Below, one piece after another: positions 21,256-32,115 of a stretch of 64,000 nucleotides of DNA (within the stretch, counting starts at the first letter, position 1; each line of letters opens with the position of its first letter). The notes below the pieces were generated by a model. The model was not told where the DNA came from. It made no database searches and was given only the letters and a program-made list of their open reading frames with translations. Source of the stretch: Angiostrongylus vasorum (Eukaryota; Nematoda; Chromadorea; Rhabditida; Metastrongylidae). A program made the position numbers and the translations under genes. The stretch is from assembly GCA_018806985.1 (NCBI GenBank), contig JADANN010000099.1:1674001-1738000 (forward strand), given 5' to 3'.

Positions 21256-22150
21256 GCGGCTGGTCGCCATTATAATAACTATTCCCCAAATACTTTCTAC
21301 TCTCTGTATTGCTATATGTTTCCTACAGTAACCATGTTTACTGGTAACCACATTTATCCTTGCACGTCGTCATCTAATCAGGTATGCACTTTTTTTTGCA
21401 CTTGTGCTCTTCTTAACCAAAAATGCACGCATTGCTTTGTCATCGCCTCGCACGGAGATACACTTTTGTTTTGTACTTACGGTCTTCCCAACAACAGATT
21501 CCATCACTTCTTCCATCTGATTGTTTCCTCGCCACCATCATCAACGAAGAGTTTACTTTTTTTCACTGCGACTTCGGCAGATGATTAAGGTGCTCGTCGA
21601 GTCTATTCGCCGTATCCGAAAGCTGATCATGGGTTAGCTGTTCCAAGGCGTTCTCAAATCTTTTAGATTGCAGTGAGCTCCCGAACAAGAATGGTGCTCG
21701 TTATGCGATCCCAGAGCTATAGAAAATTTAAAAGGGAGGGGATCGAACCGTCCATTGCGTGTAGTGTATTGCATCACTTCTAGCGCTGTAGACGCACATT
21801 TTGAATGGATGGAAACGATAGTATGAGGACATCAATGTAGAACTTTATTTGAAATGAAATTATGGATGACCGTCTTTATAAGACATGCCGTTCAAATCAG
21901 TTCTTTCATGCGTTTCATTGTCTTGTATTCGTCATCTATTTAAGTCGTCGAGTTCACATGCTGCTTTGACTAACTTGTCGGTTGCTTACGTTTTCTACCC
22001 ATTGACACATTAAATGCTGTCCTACGTGGTGTCTTTTGGAATGTCAAGGGGAGTATACCTTTTATACCTTCAGAGCATATCCACACCTCCACCACCTGGT
22101 GTCGGCAGTTCTTCTGCGTAACGATAAAAGATGTATGTAATAAACCGATT
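21256..22150. other. Intergenic with one tRNA-like B-box scrap
   Basis: Mostly nothing recognised. On the minus strand near 21725-21760 is GGACGGTTCGATCCCC, resembling a tRNA B-box and probably the remnant of a SINE head. The 90-codon frame at 21316-21588 has no signal peptide or known motif. Confidence 0.3.
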
Positions 22151-22154
22151 CCAC

Positions 22155-22455
22155 GTCCTAACTAGACTCAATAAAGGATACAGCTCTTGGCGTTGATCAA
22201 TCTCGGAGAGATGCGCCATGCATTCGGCTTCATTAAGTATCGTTGGAGGTGATTGAATGGATATTTGGCCTTTACAATGACTCGCGGTGGCTTACCGATA
22301 TATCCAACCAGCGCTGCTATTCTCCCAGACAGGTTTGGTACCAATTTGCCGACCTCGGGGGGGTGAAAGGCTTGCTGGGCCATGGGTGCGGGGATCGATT
22401 CTACGTGTGTGTCGCAGTGGCGCCTCCAACCACTGTGCCACACGCGCCCGTATCA
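22155..22455 (-). repeat. SINE family A (copy A3), complete
   Basis: A full minus copy: head GGCGCGTGTGGCACAGTGG..GG at about 22450, B-box GAATCGATCC-like near 22395, body with GGTACCAAACCTGTCTGGG, and tail GTATCCTTTATTG at about 22165. Confidence 0.75.
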
Positions 22456-23505
22456 GACTCAAAGATTTTTCAATATGAACAGTATTATTATAAAGTTTGA
22501 TACAGTTATTGTAAACTATAGAGTCTTTTTTTTTCCTCGTTAATGAGCTGACACGTGGTTGGTAAGAATTTGGACAGATTTTGGCGTCCTCGTCTTTTTC
22601 AGAACCGCACTGATTCAAGACAAATGTCCACAGAAACGACCTCATGTTAGGTCGTCAATAAAAAAGACATCGACTATTTATATTGAGGTCAATTGAAAGT
22701 CGGTTCACAAAAATGTAACTAAAGCTATTTTAAAAGTGATATGTAAGGCCGATGATCCGGGTCGATGGTCCACACTCGTTCTTATTCTCGATGTGGTGAC
22801 TTCGTCGTCATATAACTGAAGAGTATTGATTTTATTCGTATATCAGATAATGAATCCATGTCCTTCGAAAAATAGACGTACATTCTAACCATGCCTCTCT
22901 GAAGTTGTGTACATTAGTTAAATCATAGCCATCATAGGCGTACCTATACCTATGCAGTAACTACCGAGAAGAATGTCTATGTCTTCCTTTCCATCTAAGG
23001 CAACTTCCCATCAATTTCTGTTGTTATCCAGTAGAATTGGAAGAAAATTGTGAGAACAATTGCTTATTTTTAAGAAGTCGTATCCAGAATGTGTTTTTTT
23101 CACATATCGTGCAGCGTCAAAAACTTTGCCAATGAACAAGAAGTATCTCAAACTTCGTGCTTAAATATAACTGGGATTGTTATTCTGAGAAATTTGACCG
23201 ACTAATTCGAAACTCTCGGGAAAGTAGTGAATTTGATCACGTCTCGATGTGGTGACGGTGTGGTGGCAACTCTGGAATGTCAATGGGCGTTGTCATTTAC
23301 ACTTGTACGTACTTCGACCTCGTCGAGGACTGTACCAGCCGGGTAAGATGAAGTACAAGATTTCTTGCACTAACAAGTTGGCGACTTATGAAAAAAACTG
23401 GAATTTGATGATTTCCTCGGAACATTTCTTGATAACAAATAGAATACGAGATTAGAGGTTTAACGAGGAATCTGGTACAGGAATATGTATTTCCAAGAAG
23501 CTATT
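22456..23505. other. Gene-free interval, nothing recognised
   Basis: About 1 kb without recognised coding or repeat content. The phrase GATGTGGTGAC occurs at 22792 and 23243, but I could not extend it into a repeat. Confidence 0.4.
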
Positions 23506-23507
23506 TG

Positions 23508-23732
23508 GCGGTGATCGATAGAACTAGCTGAGAGACAGGCGAAACGAAAGACCCGCATGGTGTGATGGTGAGCGCGTTACTCCACAGAAAGGATAACAGT
23601 GCGTTCCTTCCCCACCGCAGACACCTGCGGTCCGGAGTTTTGCAAATATCTAAGCACCACTGTGGTTGTTTCACAAATAATACTATGCCGTGAAAGCTAG
23701 TAAAAGGCAGTAAATTAAAAGTCGACATTATA
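23508..23732 (+). repeat. Family-B repeat, single copy with tRNA-like head
   Basis: Reads GATCGATAGAACTAGCTGAG, then GGTGTGATGGTGAGCGCG (A-box-like), GTGCGTTCCTTCCCCACCG (B-box-like), CACCTGCGGTCCGGAGTTTT, and a tail GGCAGTAAATTAAAAGTCG. It is the best example of the family in single, non-palindromic form. Confidence 0.6.
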
Positions 23733-23734
23733 TG

Positions 23735-24119
23735 TTCTCCACTTTTTGAATTTGCCCATTTTTCTCAGCGATTCTTAGCGTTAACGTTCCGGAATTTTCT
23801 TCACGGCGTATTTCCTGGGATCGTACGATCGCCTGTCTTCGGCTATTCCGACGTGACTTACTGACCAACACTAGTATTACTCTAAAAAAGGCAATTACAA
23901 CACTTGTGCTGAAACATCCGAGCATGTTTTGAAGAATTTCTTTCTCAGGAAAGTGAGAGATTCAAGTGTTGTAATGAGACATAGTAAGATATTTCGTTCA
24001 CTCAGACGTCCTCCACTAGTACGTGTGCACCCGATCGCGCTCATGCACTTTTCGTTTGAGCTGCTATCGATGATACAGTTCGGCGAGGAGTGACACAAAC
24101 CAGATTCCACTTCATTCAT
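23735..24119 (-). CDS. Unassigned coding-like segment, possible membrane protein
   Basis: Two overlapping minus frames look more protein-like than background. The first (24119-23895) has a Cys-rich stretch (CHSSPNCIID, NEKCMSAIGC). The second (23925-23728) has a hydrophobic segment (STSVVIAFFRVILVLV) followed by basic and polar residues. A short intron could join them, but I cannot place it with confidence. The segment abuts a family-B repeat. I do not recognise the family. Confidence 0.25.
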
Positions 24120-24424
24120 AAAAAAAATACCTCTCAGGCGGACAATAGGAGTGCCTCAAACTGATGTGATTACTGTGATTACTCGAATCTAACTCGAAAT
24201 GAATTCTCTGAAAAAATTGACGACCTTAGTGAAAATGAAGGAGCTGATAATAAAACGGTTGACTTGCTCTATGCGAAGATACAACGTGAATGTTGATTCG
24301 CCGTTGAATCTCGTAAGTGATCAGTTTCATCCAGTAATTTCACTAGAAATATGATTAGCACATGGCTCGCCAGCGGTTCATTGCGGCCTTGCATTTCGGA
24401 GTGGTTATTATTCAAAAATAAAAA

Positions 24425-24700
24425 AGGAGGGCGAGTAGCGTAGAGGTAGTGAACCCGTCCATTACGACAAACGACCTAAACCAGACGCTGGTTCGACTCC
24501 ACCCGGGGCCACCAAATCTCTCATCCCTCCGGGGTCAGGGAAATTGGTACCAGATTTGTTTGGAACAAGCGCAACCCCCACATGGAATCGCCATAGCACT
24601 GGCTAGCTCAGGATGCAAAGGATAATTGATTCGACCAACATTCAACGAAATTTGTGGCGAAGACGTAGAAGTCCTCAAACACCAGCGAATCAACGCACAA
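24425..24700 (+). repeat. tRNA-derived SINE, family C (copy 1)
   Basis: A-box-like GAGTAGCGTAGAGGTAGTG and a good B-box (CTGGTTCGACTCCACCC near 24490) head an element of about 260 bp with AATTGGTACCAGATTTG and GGCGAAGACGTAGAAG blocks. A related copy lies at 24945-25130. The head differs from families A and B. Confidence 0.55.
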
Positions 24701-24939
24701 AAAGGTTTCGAAGGTCTTCGTGGATTATGATTAAAAGGAACTGAATCGAGTGCAAAAAGTACTGAGATCTGCACAGTTTGGTGCCGGGTCATTTAATAAA
24801 GAAACAACTTTTGTTTTATTATTTTACATAACCCGTCATCGCATCTAATGTGCGGATCCAATTCTTGGATTTGATTCGTTTTCCTCGCATTCATTTTCTA
24901 CAAAGGTCTTCGAACATTTCACATGTTCCGTGTATTATG

Positions 24940-25135
24940 AGTGCTAGGGTAGCATAGTGGCTAGTCATACAGTCCATTATAAAGCAACGTGGTAGTTCAA
25001 TTACCTCTCCAACGACTTCCTCCGATCCAAGTAGGTATTCCTTAGTTCGGCTATCTCCGTGCAAGGAGAATTGACTCCACTAGCATTCTGCGACATTCAC
25101 GAAGAGGGCGAAGTGCTTGTGCCAGACACAACACT
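24940..25135 (+). repeat. tRNA-derived SINE, family C (copy 2)
   Basis: GCTAGGGTAGCATAGTGG (A-box-like), GTGGTAGTTCAATTACC (B-box-like), and the shared 3' block GGAGAATTGACTCCAC..GCATTC..GAAGAGGGCGAAGTGC. Confidence 0.5.
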
Positions 25136-25234
25136 CGAAATAAAATTAACAAGAAAGTATCTTTAAAATCGATTTTCACTGAACTGAGGTGACAATAATA
25201 AGTTATTTTCTAGATGACTGAACTGACACAAGAT

Positions 25235-25505
25235 TAAAAGTTCTCGACGTTAATCAATCCCTGAGGTATGCGGCATGCATTCGGCTTCACTAAGCATCGT
25301 TTGGAGGTGATTGAATGCATATGTAATCTTTTCTATGACTGGCGGTGGCCCAACGATGAGTTGAGTTAGTGCTGCTATCCTTCCAGACAAGCCTGGTACC
25401 AATTTGCCGACCTTGGGGGGTGAAAGGCTTGGGGGGCCATGGGCGCGGGGATTGATTCGACGTGTCTGTCGCAGGGCGCCTTCGACCACTGCCCCATATG
25501 AGCCC
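25235..25505 (-). repeat. SINE family A (copy A4)
   Basis: Full minus copy: head CATATGGGGCAGTGGTCGAA, B-box-like GAATCAATCCC, body GGTACCAGGCTTGTCTGGAA, and 3' end TGCCGCATACCTCAGGGATT. Confidence 0.75.
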
Positions 25506-25639
25506 TACGCCCTTACCTGACAAAAGATTATTACAAAGATTCTGTTCGGAAACCGTTTCGGCGCTTTCGTGAAAAACCTCTTTGATCCGAGCCGATTATC
25601 CACAGCTGGTCGTTGTTGTGATGTGTTCGTTGCCGCATC

Positions 25640-25840
25640 CAGTTGAATCTGTTGAATGGAGCACCGCTCAATTGGTTGACTTGACTTACCGCTTCCATAC
25701 AAGCCGGCTTTTGATCTGATCCACTTATCCAGTATGATCTGCTTCCTGGCTGTCAGTGCGCCGTTTTGCAGTTCGTACTTCATTTGCTGGGATATAGCGT
25801 AGCTATATTTTAAAAAATTGACTTCCATCAAACATCAGTA
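25640..25840 (-). CDS. Unassigned coding-like exon
   Basis: A plausible internal exon on minus: acceptor ATATCCCAG (about 25796), about 100 bp encoding QMKYELQNGALTARKQIILD and then KWIRSKAGLYGS, then a consensus donor GGTAAGT at about 25692. The host gene, if any, is not visible on either side, and an R390 SINE begins at 25845. I do not recognise the protein. Confidence 0.25.
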
Positions 25841-25844
25841 ACTC

Positions 25845-26150
25845 GATACTTACTTTATACTTGAATGGCCCGCCCTCACTGGTTGTGCGGGCACCAGCAC
25901 AATCTCTATTTTTTCGGAAATTTGCTGGCCAGGCCATTGTGGTTCCCTGGAATCCCGAGCTCAGCCTGGCCAAAGTCTACCCTGGGTCTTCATCACCACA
26001 GGCAGTAGCAGCCCTTGTGAATCAGAGGGGGGATTTTCCACCATGCGAGTTTGATACCAGGACAGTGGTGGATCCTGGTATTGGTTTATTCTTAGCTAGG
26101 CTTCCTGATGGAAACGCCGGACTCCTTCTCCTACACCGTTAGGGAGGAAA
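25845..26150 (-). repeat. R390 SINE (copy 3), internally deleted
   Basis: On plus it starts TACTTGAATGGCCCGCCCTC and lacks about 90 bp near the sense 5' end before GTTAGGGAGG. Confidence 0.65.
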
Positions 26151-26254
26151 CGTCGGTGACATTAACCAACAATTTTATACATTAGTTAAAAGTTGTTCCA
26201 CTAAGCTTGCGTCAGCTCAGTCACGTAGAAAATTAATAATAAAACAGTCCCATT

Positions 26255-26405
26255 CATAACACCATGGCTCTGAGGAAAGCGAAATCGACGAAACAGCCAT
26301 AGACCAACAACACCAACACTAACGACAACAACAACGAAAACGAAAACCTATACCAACCTCGCATTGGCTAGATGAGATCAGTTAATAAAATCACTTAAAT
26401 AAATA
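26255..26405 (+). mobile_element. PLE terminal-repeat fragment
   Basis: GGCTCTGAGGAAAGCGAAAT and a run of AACAACACCAACA-type triplets match the end of PLE-2 at 9410-9545. The hammerhead GUC site has become AGC, so the ribozyme-like core is broken. Confidence 0.55.
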
Positions 26406-26588
26406 TAATAACAAAACACTTTATTCCAAATACTTTACTTTGAGAGTGTGAAATGTTAAGATAGAAGTTATTTCACATTCACGGTTTTATATGTAATCTT
26501 CCGCTTAATTACATAAATTATCACTGTAAATGGATTCGGCTTGCTACACTGCTCTCGAGCGATTCGTCAGCTCATCGAAAGGGTTTTA

Positions 26589-26774
26589 TTACCGTCGAAG
26601 GAAATCGCGGACATCCAGAAGGAAATGAATTGCAGCATAGCAAGCTTCACCGTGATCAGTAGTGATTACCAACCCCCTTTTTGAGAACGCTGTGACACGG
26701 CCATCATGGCTCATGACGTTGTAGCCGAATCCGCAGCTGAACCCGACCACCACTGTGAACGACGTCTGTAGGTT
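26589..26774 (-). CDS. Unassigned terminal exon
   Basis: After a good acceptor (CTTCATTAACCTACAG on minus, ending at 26775), an open frame runs about 60 codons to TAATAA: TSFTVVVGFSCGFGYNVM, then RVTAFSKRGLVITTDHG, then ACYAAIHFLLDVRDFLRR. The AATAAA overlapping the stop could serve as poly(A) signal. No family recognised. Upstream exons between 26.8 and 27.1 kb were not found. Confidence 0.35.
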   Translation of the reverse strand, partial: NLQTSFTVVVGFSCGFGYNVMSHDGRVTAFSKRGLVITTDHGEACYAAIHFLLDVRDFLRR

Positions 26775-26819
26775 AATGAAGCGAATAGACGAAACGAAAT
26801 GCTGTAATCTGCAGAACAT

Positions 26820-27050
26820 TCGAGGGCACCCAAGTAATAAAAGTTCTTAGTAGGATAAAGTGTTGCAGTGGATTTTATGCAAGTTTACGCTGTTGTCAAA
26901 GGCACTGCGTAAATGTGAGCGAAACGGTTTGTAAAATACCGTATGAAGTAGCAGCGGAAAGATAATTGGGTCGGATTCTATCTTAGCAGAGTCTTGCCAA
27001 GTCCTGAGTAACTATGAAGGAAACGTACTCTCCAACGAGTTTAATCTGTT
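26820..27050. other. Intergenic, nothing recognised
   Basis: No coding or repeat signal between the exon at 26.6-26.8 kb and peptide gene 3. Confidence 0.4.
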
Positions 27051-27247
27051 TCCGAACACATAACCTCGATCGGCTACAACAGACTGTTGGTTATTAAAAA
27101 GTCGAATTGCTGTAGCACTGCACAACCGATTACCATGTGGGAGACGAAAAATGGGAAACTTTATTGTAGTGATCACAAACAATCGTTATACGCATACCAT
27201 AAACACTGGGTGAAACATGAAAGAATTGAGCACATAATCATCCCACT

Positions 27248-27544
27248 TCATCTTAGCTTGGCTGCATCACGTTGCTCTACCTCCCGAAGAGGTATCCAAG
27301 TATTCCCCCCAACTGCTAGTCCTTTAACAAGCCTTCCCCAAAATCCTGTAAATAGATAAGAAAAAATTGAGCTGAAAATACAAACTGTGTATTAGCCAAA
27401 CTTACCATCATGTTCTTGCCTACCATAGGTGTAATAGTAGCTGTAGCTGTACGGAAACTGGTTGTAGTAGTAGCTGTAGCCTTCATATTGCGCTTGAACG
27501 ATAAGCAACACAGAGAAAGCGAGCGGTACGAGGACGCGGTTCAT
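27248..27544 (-). CDS. Secreted Tyr-rich peptide, gene 3 (two exons, altered C-terminus)
   Basis: Exon 1 is 27406-27544 (signal peptide MNRVLVPLAFSVLLIVQAQ, then GYSYYYNQFPYSYSYYYTYG), with donor GTAAGT in phase 1, as in genes 1 and 2. Exon 2 is 27248-27345 after TTTACAG. Total about 78 residues. A G6 run (plus C6, 27305-27310) shifts the frame: with five Gs, exon 2 would read LAVGGILGYLFGR and stop at TAG in the place where the paralogues stop. As sequenced, it runs on for 17 more, unrelated codons. Either a real mutation or a base-calling indel. TATA at 27596-27602; poly(A) signal on minus at 27160-27165. Confidence 0.6.
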
Positions 27545-27589
27545 CTTTTAGATTCTACTGGCCAACAAATGGCTTCCCGTGTCCAACAT

Positions 27590-27630
27590 GAGTACTATAT
27601 AAACGTGTAAGGCGGAGTTTCGTTCGCTGA
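27590..27630 (-). promoter_or_regulatory. Promoter of peptide gene 3
   Basis: AGTACTATATAAACG at 27591-27605 and GGCGGAGTTTCGTTCG at 27611-27626, the same pair as upstream of genes 1 and 2. Confidence 0.6.
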
Positions 27631-27729
27631 ATAAAAGAAAATGGACGCATCACACATTCTTGCAAAGTTTATTAAGTTAGTTACACTTCGAAACCAGTTG
27701 AAGGTCTCAAGGCTTCGCAGAGCTGACAT

Positions 27730-28084
27730 ATGAAAAAAAATGCGAGATTACTTGAAGAAATTTCTTATAACGTTTGACCTCGTATACTTCAACTCCGCTA
27801 TACCGCCCATCCATTAAACGAGTAGCTTGAACCAAAATCATCAAAATTTTCAATCATCATCACCGCGCCGCAATGTTGCTTAGTGGGTTCAAGTTCGAGA
27901 GATACAGAGTACCACACTTATTCTAGGAGGTTTTTGGCCTCTGTGTAGGTTTACTCTTTGCGGGTTTCCAGAGTTGCATGAAATTATTGCTTTCAGCTTA
28001 GTTGATCATGTTTGAAAGATGAACCTCGACCGTATGTTGTCGCAGCACGATACCTAGCATCTATATTAATTTTAGTTTCACCAC
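27730..28084. other. Intergenic, nothing recognised
   Basis: No coding or repeat signal noticed. Confidence 0.4.
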
Positions 28085-28310
28085 GACGAAATTGTGATGG
28101 AACACATATGACATAGTGGTACCGTGCTCTGCTCAGGCCAAAGTTTCCATCCTACTGGAGTTGGCAAAGAGGTAAAGAGTGGTCTTGGAGCATAACAACA
28201 TAGACTTGGCACCGCACTAGGATGCTGCAAGCATCTTTTACGATCTGTATATGCATTCAATCGCCTCTGTGAGCTCAACCAGGTGGGGTGCATGGAGCAC
28301 ATATAAAGTA
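28085..28310 (+). repeat. SINE family A, highly diverged copy
   Basis: GACATAGTGGTACCG resembles the A-box head, and CTGTATATGCATTCAATCGC resembles the 3' block ATATGCGTTCAATCACC of copy A1. The order and spacing fit, but identity is low. Confidence 0.35.
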
Positions 28311-28829
28311 TAGATCAAAAGCAACGCTAAACGCTTTTTGAATAAGATTGTGTGTTTCTGAGACCCACGAAACTCCTGAAACCATCTTGAGAATTGGTTT
28401 GGTACAAATTTCGATGTGCATGAATAGTAACAGCTAGTTTACGACAGGGGTGTTGAATGTATCGCTCGTGGTATTGTTTCTTACGTGAACTCTTCAAAGT
28501 CCTGCAGCTCTGTGTGTGCCACATTTTCTCGAACACTGGTTCGAGGTAATTAGCCCCTTCGACCAATCAGTACTGATCACATGCGTTTCCGCATAAACCT
28601 ATCTGCCATACGTTTTATATTATTAATAAGCTTATTCGAGGATGTTAAAAAAAGGATTCTTGCCATGTTCAACCCCACTCGATTCAACTCGATGCTATTA
28701 GAAACACTCACATATCAAGTAGAATGACTACTGTTGACATCCGCTCTGAATTATTGCGAATCAGAAGAAGGATACAGCGTAGAAAATTTAGCCACAACAG
28801 TTTTTTTTTATGACAAAGTAAAAAGATGA

Positions 28830-29060
28830 AGCCCTCGGTCATGCATTAGCATCGTTAGATGTAATCGAATGCATATCTGACCTATGAAATGACTCGCCGT
28901 TGTCTACCGATGTATCGAGTCAGTGCTGATATCCTCCCAGGCAGGTCTAATACTAATTTGCCGACCCCAAAGAAATGGAAGTACTGATAGGCCGTGGAGC
29001 GGGATCAAATCCATATGTATTTCAAGACACCTCAAACCACTACGCTTTACGATCCTATAA
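28830..29060 (-). repeat. SINE family A (copy A5), diverged
   Basis: Contains ATTCGATTACATCTAACGATG and GCCTGGGAGGATATCAGCAC on minus, in the order of family A. Head partly lost. Confidence 0.6.
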
Positions 29061-29280
29061 CAACATATTGTAAGCTTATAAGTAAGGGCGCGTGTGGCAG
29101 TGAAATATTTATTATCGGTCAAAATTGATTCTTTGTCCGGTTAAATTAAAATCGGTTGTCAAAAAATTTCTTACAATAATTTTGACTCGATCTAAAAAAC
29201 TTGCAATGAATAGCTCAATCTTTTGAGCTGGCAAAACTCATCGTTATCTACCTTTAATACTTTTAATGCAAATTACCTGC

Positions 29281-29655
29281 TTGATACTTGAACGGCCCAT
29301 CCACACTAGTTGTGCGCGCCTCAGCATAATCTCTACTTCTCGGAGGTCTGCTGGTTAAGCCATTGTGGTTATCTGGTATCCCGAGGTCAGGCTGGCCAAA
29401 GTCTGCCCCAGGTCTTCACTACCACAGGTAGTCGCATCCCTTGTGGATCACAGAGAGATTTGTCAGCATGCGACTTTGATATCAAGACGGTGGCGGACCG
29501 TGTTATTGGTTTACTTAAGTAGGCTTCCTGATAGAAACGCCAGACTCCTTCTCAGCTTGGAAGATCCTGCCAGGGGGATGAATTCCCCTCTGTGCATCAG
29601 AGCCCGACGCCCAGGAACACCTCCCAGCCACGAGGCGATGTATCCCGTTGGGAGA
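29281..29655 (-). repeat. R390 SINE (copy 4)
   Basis: Full length. Plus reads TTGATACTTGAACGGCCCAT to CGATGTATCCCGTTGGGAG. The chance frames at 29310-29658 are internal to it. Confidence 0.7.
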
Positions 29656-29659
29656 TAAT

Positions 29660-30300
29660 GCAAATTACTTTTCTAGATATAGAAGGCTATTCTCTTCCTC
29701 GTTCTAATAGTCTCCATCCAACCATAGTGTTAGACTTTTTGCACAGTAAATACGGTACAATTACAGGCAAGATATAGAGACTATTCTGTTGCACGTAGAG
29801 AACAGTCTTCAAAATAGATACCTTCGGTTAGAGCCTCCACTTTTTGCCGTAGGCCAGAATGCAGTCCGCAATCTCGGTGACTGTTTTAGTCAAGTGAAGT
29901 ACTGATACTAATCATGTTTCACAAAGATCTACCACCCGATCATGAAATTTTCGCGGTGCTTCGAGATCTCCAACTGGTGGTGATCGGTGGCATCCGGTTC
30001 TCCCTGACCCATCTCTTCTCAAAACCTTCTTTGTCACGTGACATCGTGATAAAATCATCGTCGTACCGCTCACATGTGAATTAATGAGTTCCTAACAAAA
30101 TTTAATCGGATAATTTAAACAGATATTGTGAGACAGTTACTTCGCCTTACATCGATGTTCGTATTAACGCAAAAAATTAGCCCCGGTTTTTTTTTGAAAT
30201 TTTCGTTCAAAAAGTTGAACACAAATTGTCATAAAGGCAACGATATCAGCACAGCAATATGAAGTGAAGCTTCTACCACAATAGAAAGAATATGGGTGAA
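29660..30300. other. Gene-free interval, nothing recognised
   Basis: No reading frame, repeat or RNA signal that I can support. Confidence 0.4.
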
Positions 30301-30304
30301 AGGT

Positions 30305-30572
30305 TCGTCGGAGTTGATCAATTTCTGAGGAAGCGGCACGCATTCAGCTTCGTAAATCATCTCGAAGGTAATCGAATGCTTTTCTCGCCAATACAATGTG
30401 GCTCACTAATGCGTCAAGTGAGTGCTTTTATTCTCACTTTCAAGGAAGACTGTTACCAACTTACCGACCAAGGAGATGTGAAAGGCTTTCTGCTGAGGCT
30501 TCGAGTGTATGGATCGAACCATCGGCCACATGTGTATCACAGTGATTTCTAACCGCTGCGCCACGTGCCCGT
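30305..30572 (-). repeat. SINE family A (copy A6), diverged
   Basis: Minus head GGGCACGTGGCGCAGCGGTT (A-box-like), B-box-like GGTTCGATCCATAC, body and 3' TGCCGCTTCCTCAGAAATTG. The Pol III boxes are the best preserved of all copies, even though the body is diverged. Confidence 0.65.
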
Positions 30573-30694
30573 TTAGAAGGGCATGTTATGATATCATGTA
30601 GTTCAGAGAAAAATAAGCATTTTTTGACTGCATCGTTAAGATATCATACCTTGCTTCAAACAAAACATTATTAGTAAAATTAAAACTACTTGAA

Positions 30695-31665
30695 TCTACT
30701 TATTTTTGCTAACGAGAAACAAGTTTATTCATTCCAGTAGCACAAAAGTCTGGAGTTCTAGAAGCGGTGAATTCGTTGAAGGCATTTTTTTGCGTTATCG
30801 TGGTTGGTGAAGCATCCCTCGCACAGGAAGTTGTCAAGGTGCTTGAAGAAGTGATAGCCCGTAGGCGAGAGGTCTGACGAATACGGCGGATGATGGACTC
30901 GTTCAACTGCTTTAGCGCTGGTTCCGTAACGTGAGGCCGCGCGTTGTCGTGGACAAGGATTGGTTAATTTCTGCTTACTAATACATGTCGTTGATGGCGG
31001 AATTTGCGGTGCATTTCATCGATTTGTCGGCAATACTTCTCTACCGTAATCGTTTCGCCCGGATTCAAAAAGCTGTGATGAACTAGCCCGGTTGCTGACC
31101 ACCAAGTCACCATAACCTTTTTTTCGTACAATTTCGGCTTTGGGAAGTGCTGTGGAATCTGATCGGAATCCAACCATTGAGCTGAACGTCGGCGGTTGTC
31201 GTAAAGAATCCACTTGTCGTGGCACGTCACAATTCAATAGAGAAAAGGGTCGTTTTTGCTGCGCAGAATAAGAGCAGACAGCAGTTCAAAACGGCGATTT
31301 TTTTTTAATTCGTGCGGCACCCAGTTGTGGACTTCTTTTGTCTTTCCTTTGTCTTGCGATTCACAAGAGTGGGAATTGCTCCTGTGCTTAGGCCAAGCTG
31401 TTCTGCAGGCTCTGAAACAGTTGTTCGCGTGTTTGCTTCCAGTACTGCCGTCGGCGTAGAGTTCATTGGGACCTCCACGACCTTCCTTATCTTCGAAGTC
31501 GAAATCACTAGACGGGAAATTCCGGAACCATGTTCGCACTGTTGATTCAACAACGCTACCTTCACCCCCAAACCTCATTAATGTTTCGAGCCATCTGTGC
31601 TGCACTTCGACCGGGTTTGAACTCGTGAAAGAAAATTGGACGAAAATTCGTTTTGACATCTAAAA
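30695..31665 (-). mobile_element. Mariner element, Hsmar1/bandit type, inactivated
   Basis: The minus strand covers almost a whole mariner transposase (about 345 residues in this family) in three frames: 31659-31234 (helix-turn-helix part, including GGEGSVVESTVRTWFRNF), 31230-30964 (KVMVTWWSATGLVHHSFLNP and TVEKYCRQIDEMHRKF) and 30960-30709 (ILVHDNARPHV, then HHPPYSSDLSPTGYHFFKHL). The catalytic DD34D residues are damaged: the GDEKW site reads CHDKW and SPTDY reads SPTGY. I could not find terminal inverted repeats. By content it resembles the hookworm element called bandit; the resemblance is from memory and not checked. Confidence 0.75.
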
Positions 31666-31944
31666 TGGCAAAGCTCATAATTGGTTAAGAAAAATTTAAA
31701 TTTTGACAGAATATAAAAAACATGGTTTGAAAGAGCACAAGACCAGATTTTTTAATGATATATAATATTGTAAAGTTAAAAAAATATTTTAGTGGTAAAA
31801 CACACATTGAAACAGTAAATATTTTAACATGCTTACTTATTCCTTAACAACCTAATAATACGAACAGATAGACGTAAAAGTTCAATTAAAGCCACAATTT
31901 CGCAATATAAAAATAACTCAGCACGCATTGGTTTAGAGTTAGCC

Positions 31945-32115
31945 TTTCACGCTTTCCACATGGTTCAGCGCTACAGTTGTCTCGGAACATAGCAACATTG
32001 ACTTTGTACATAGGTAGGGCCCACGTAACTCATAGGGTCAGATATGCATCGACGCTTAATCGCATGCATAGCGTATCCCTTAGGGATTGGCGGACGCCAA
32101 GAGCTTTATTTAACC
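31945..32115 (+). repeat. SINE family A, 3' fragment (copy A7)
   Basis: GGGTCAGATATGCATCGACG, CGTATCCCTTAGGGATTG and AGCTTTATTTAACC match the 3' half of copy A1. Confidence 0.5.
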
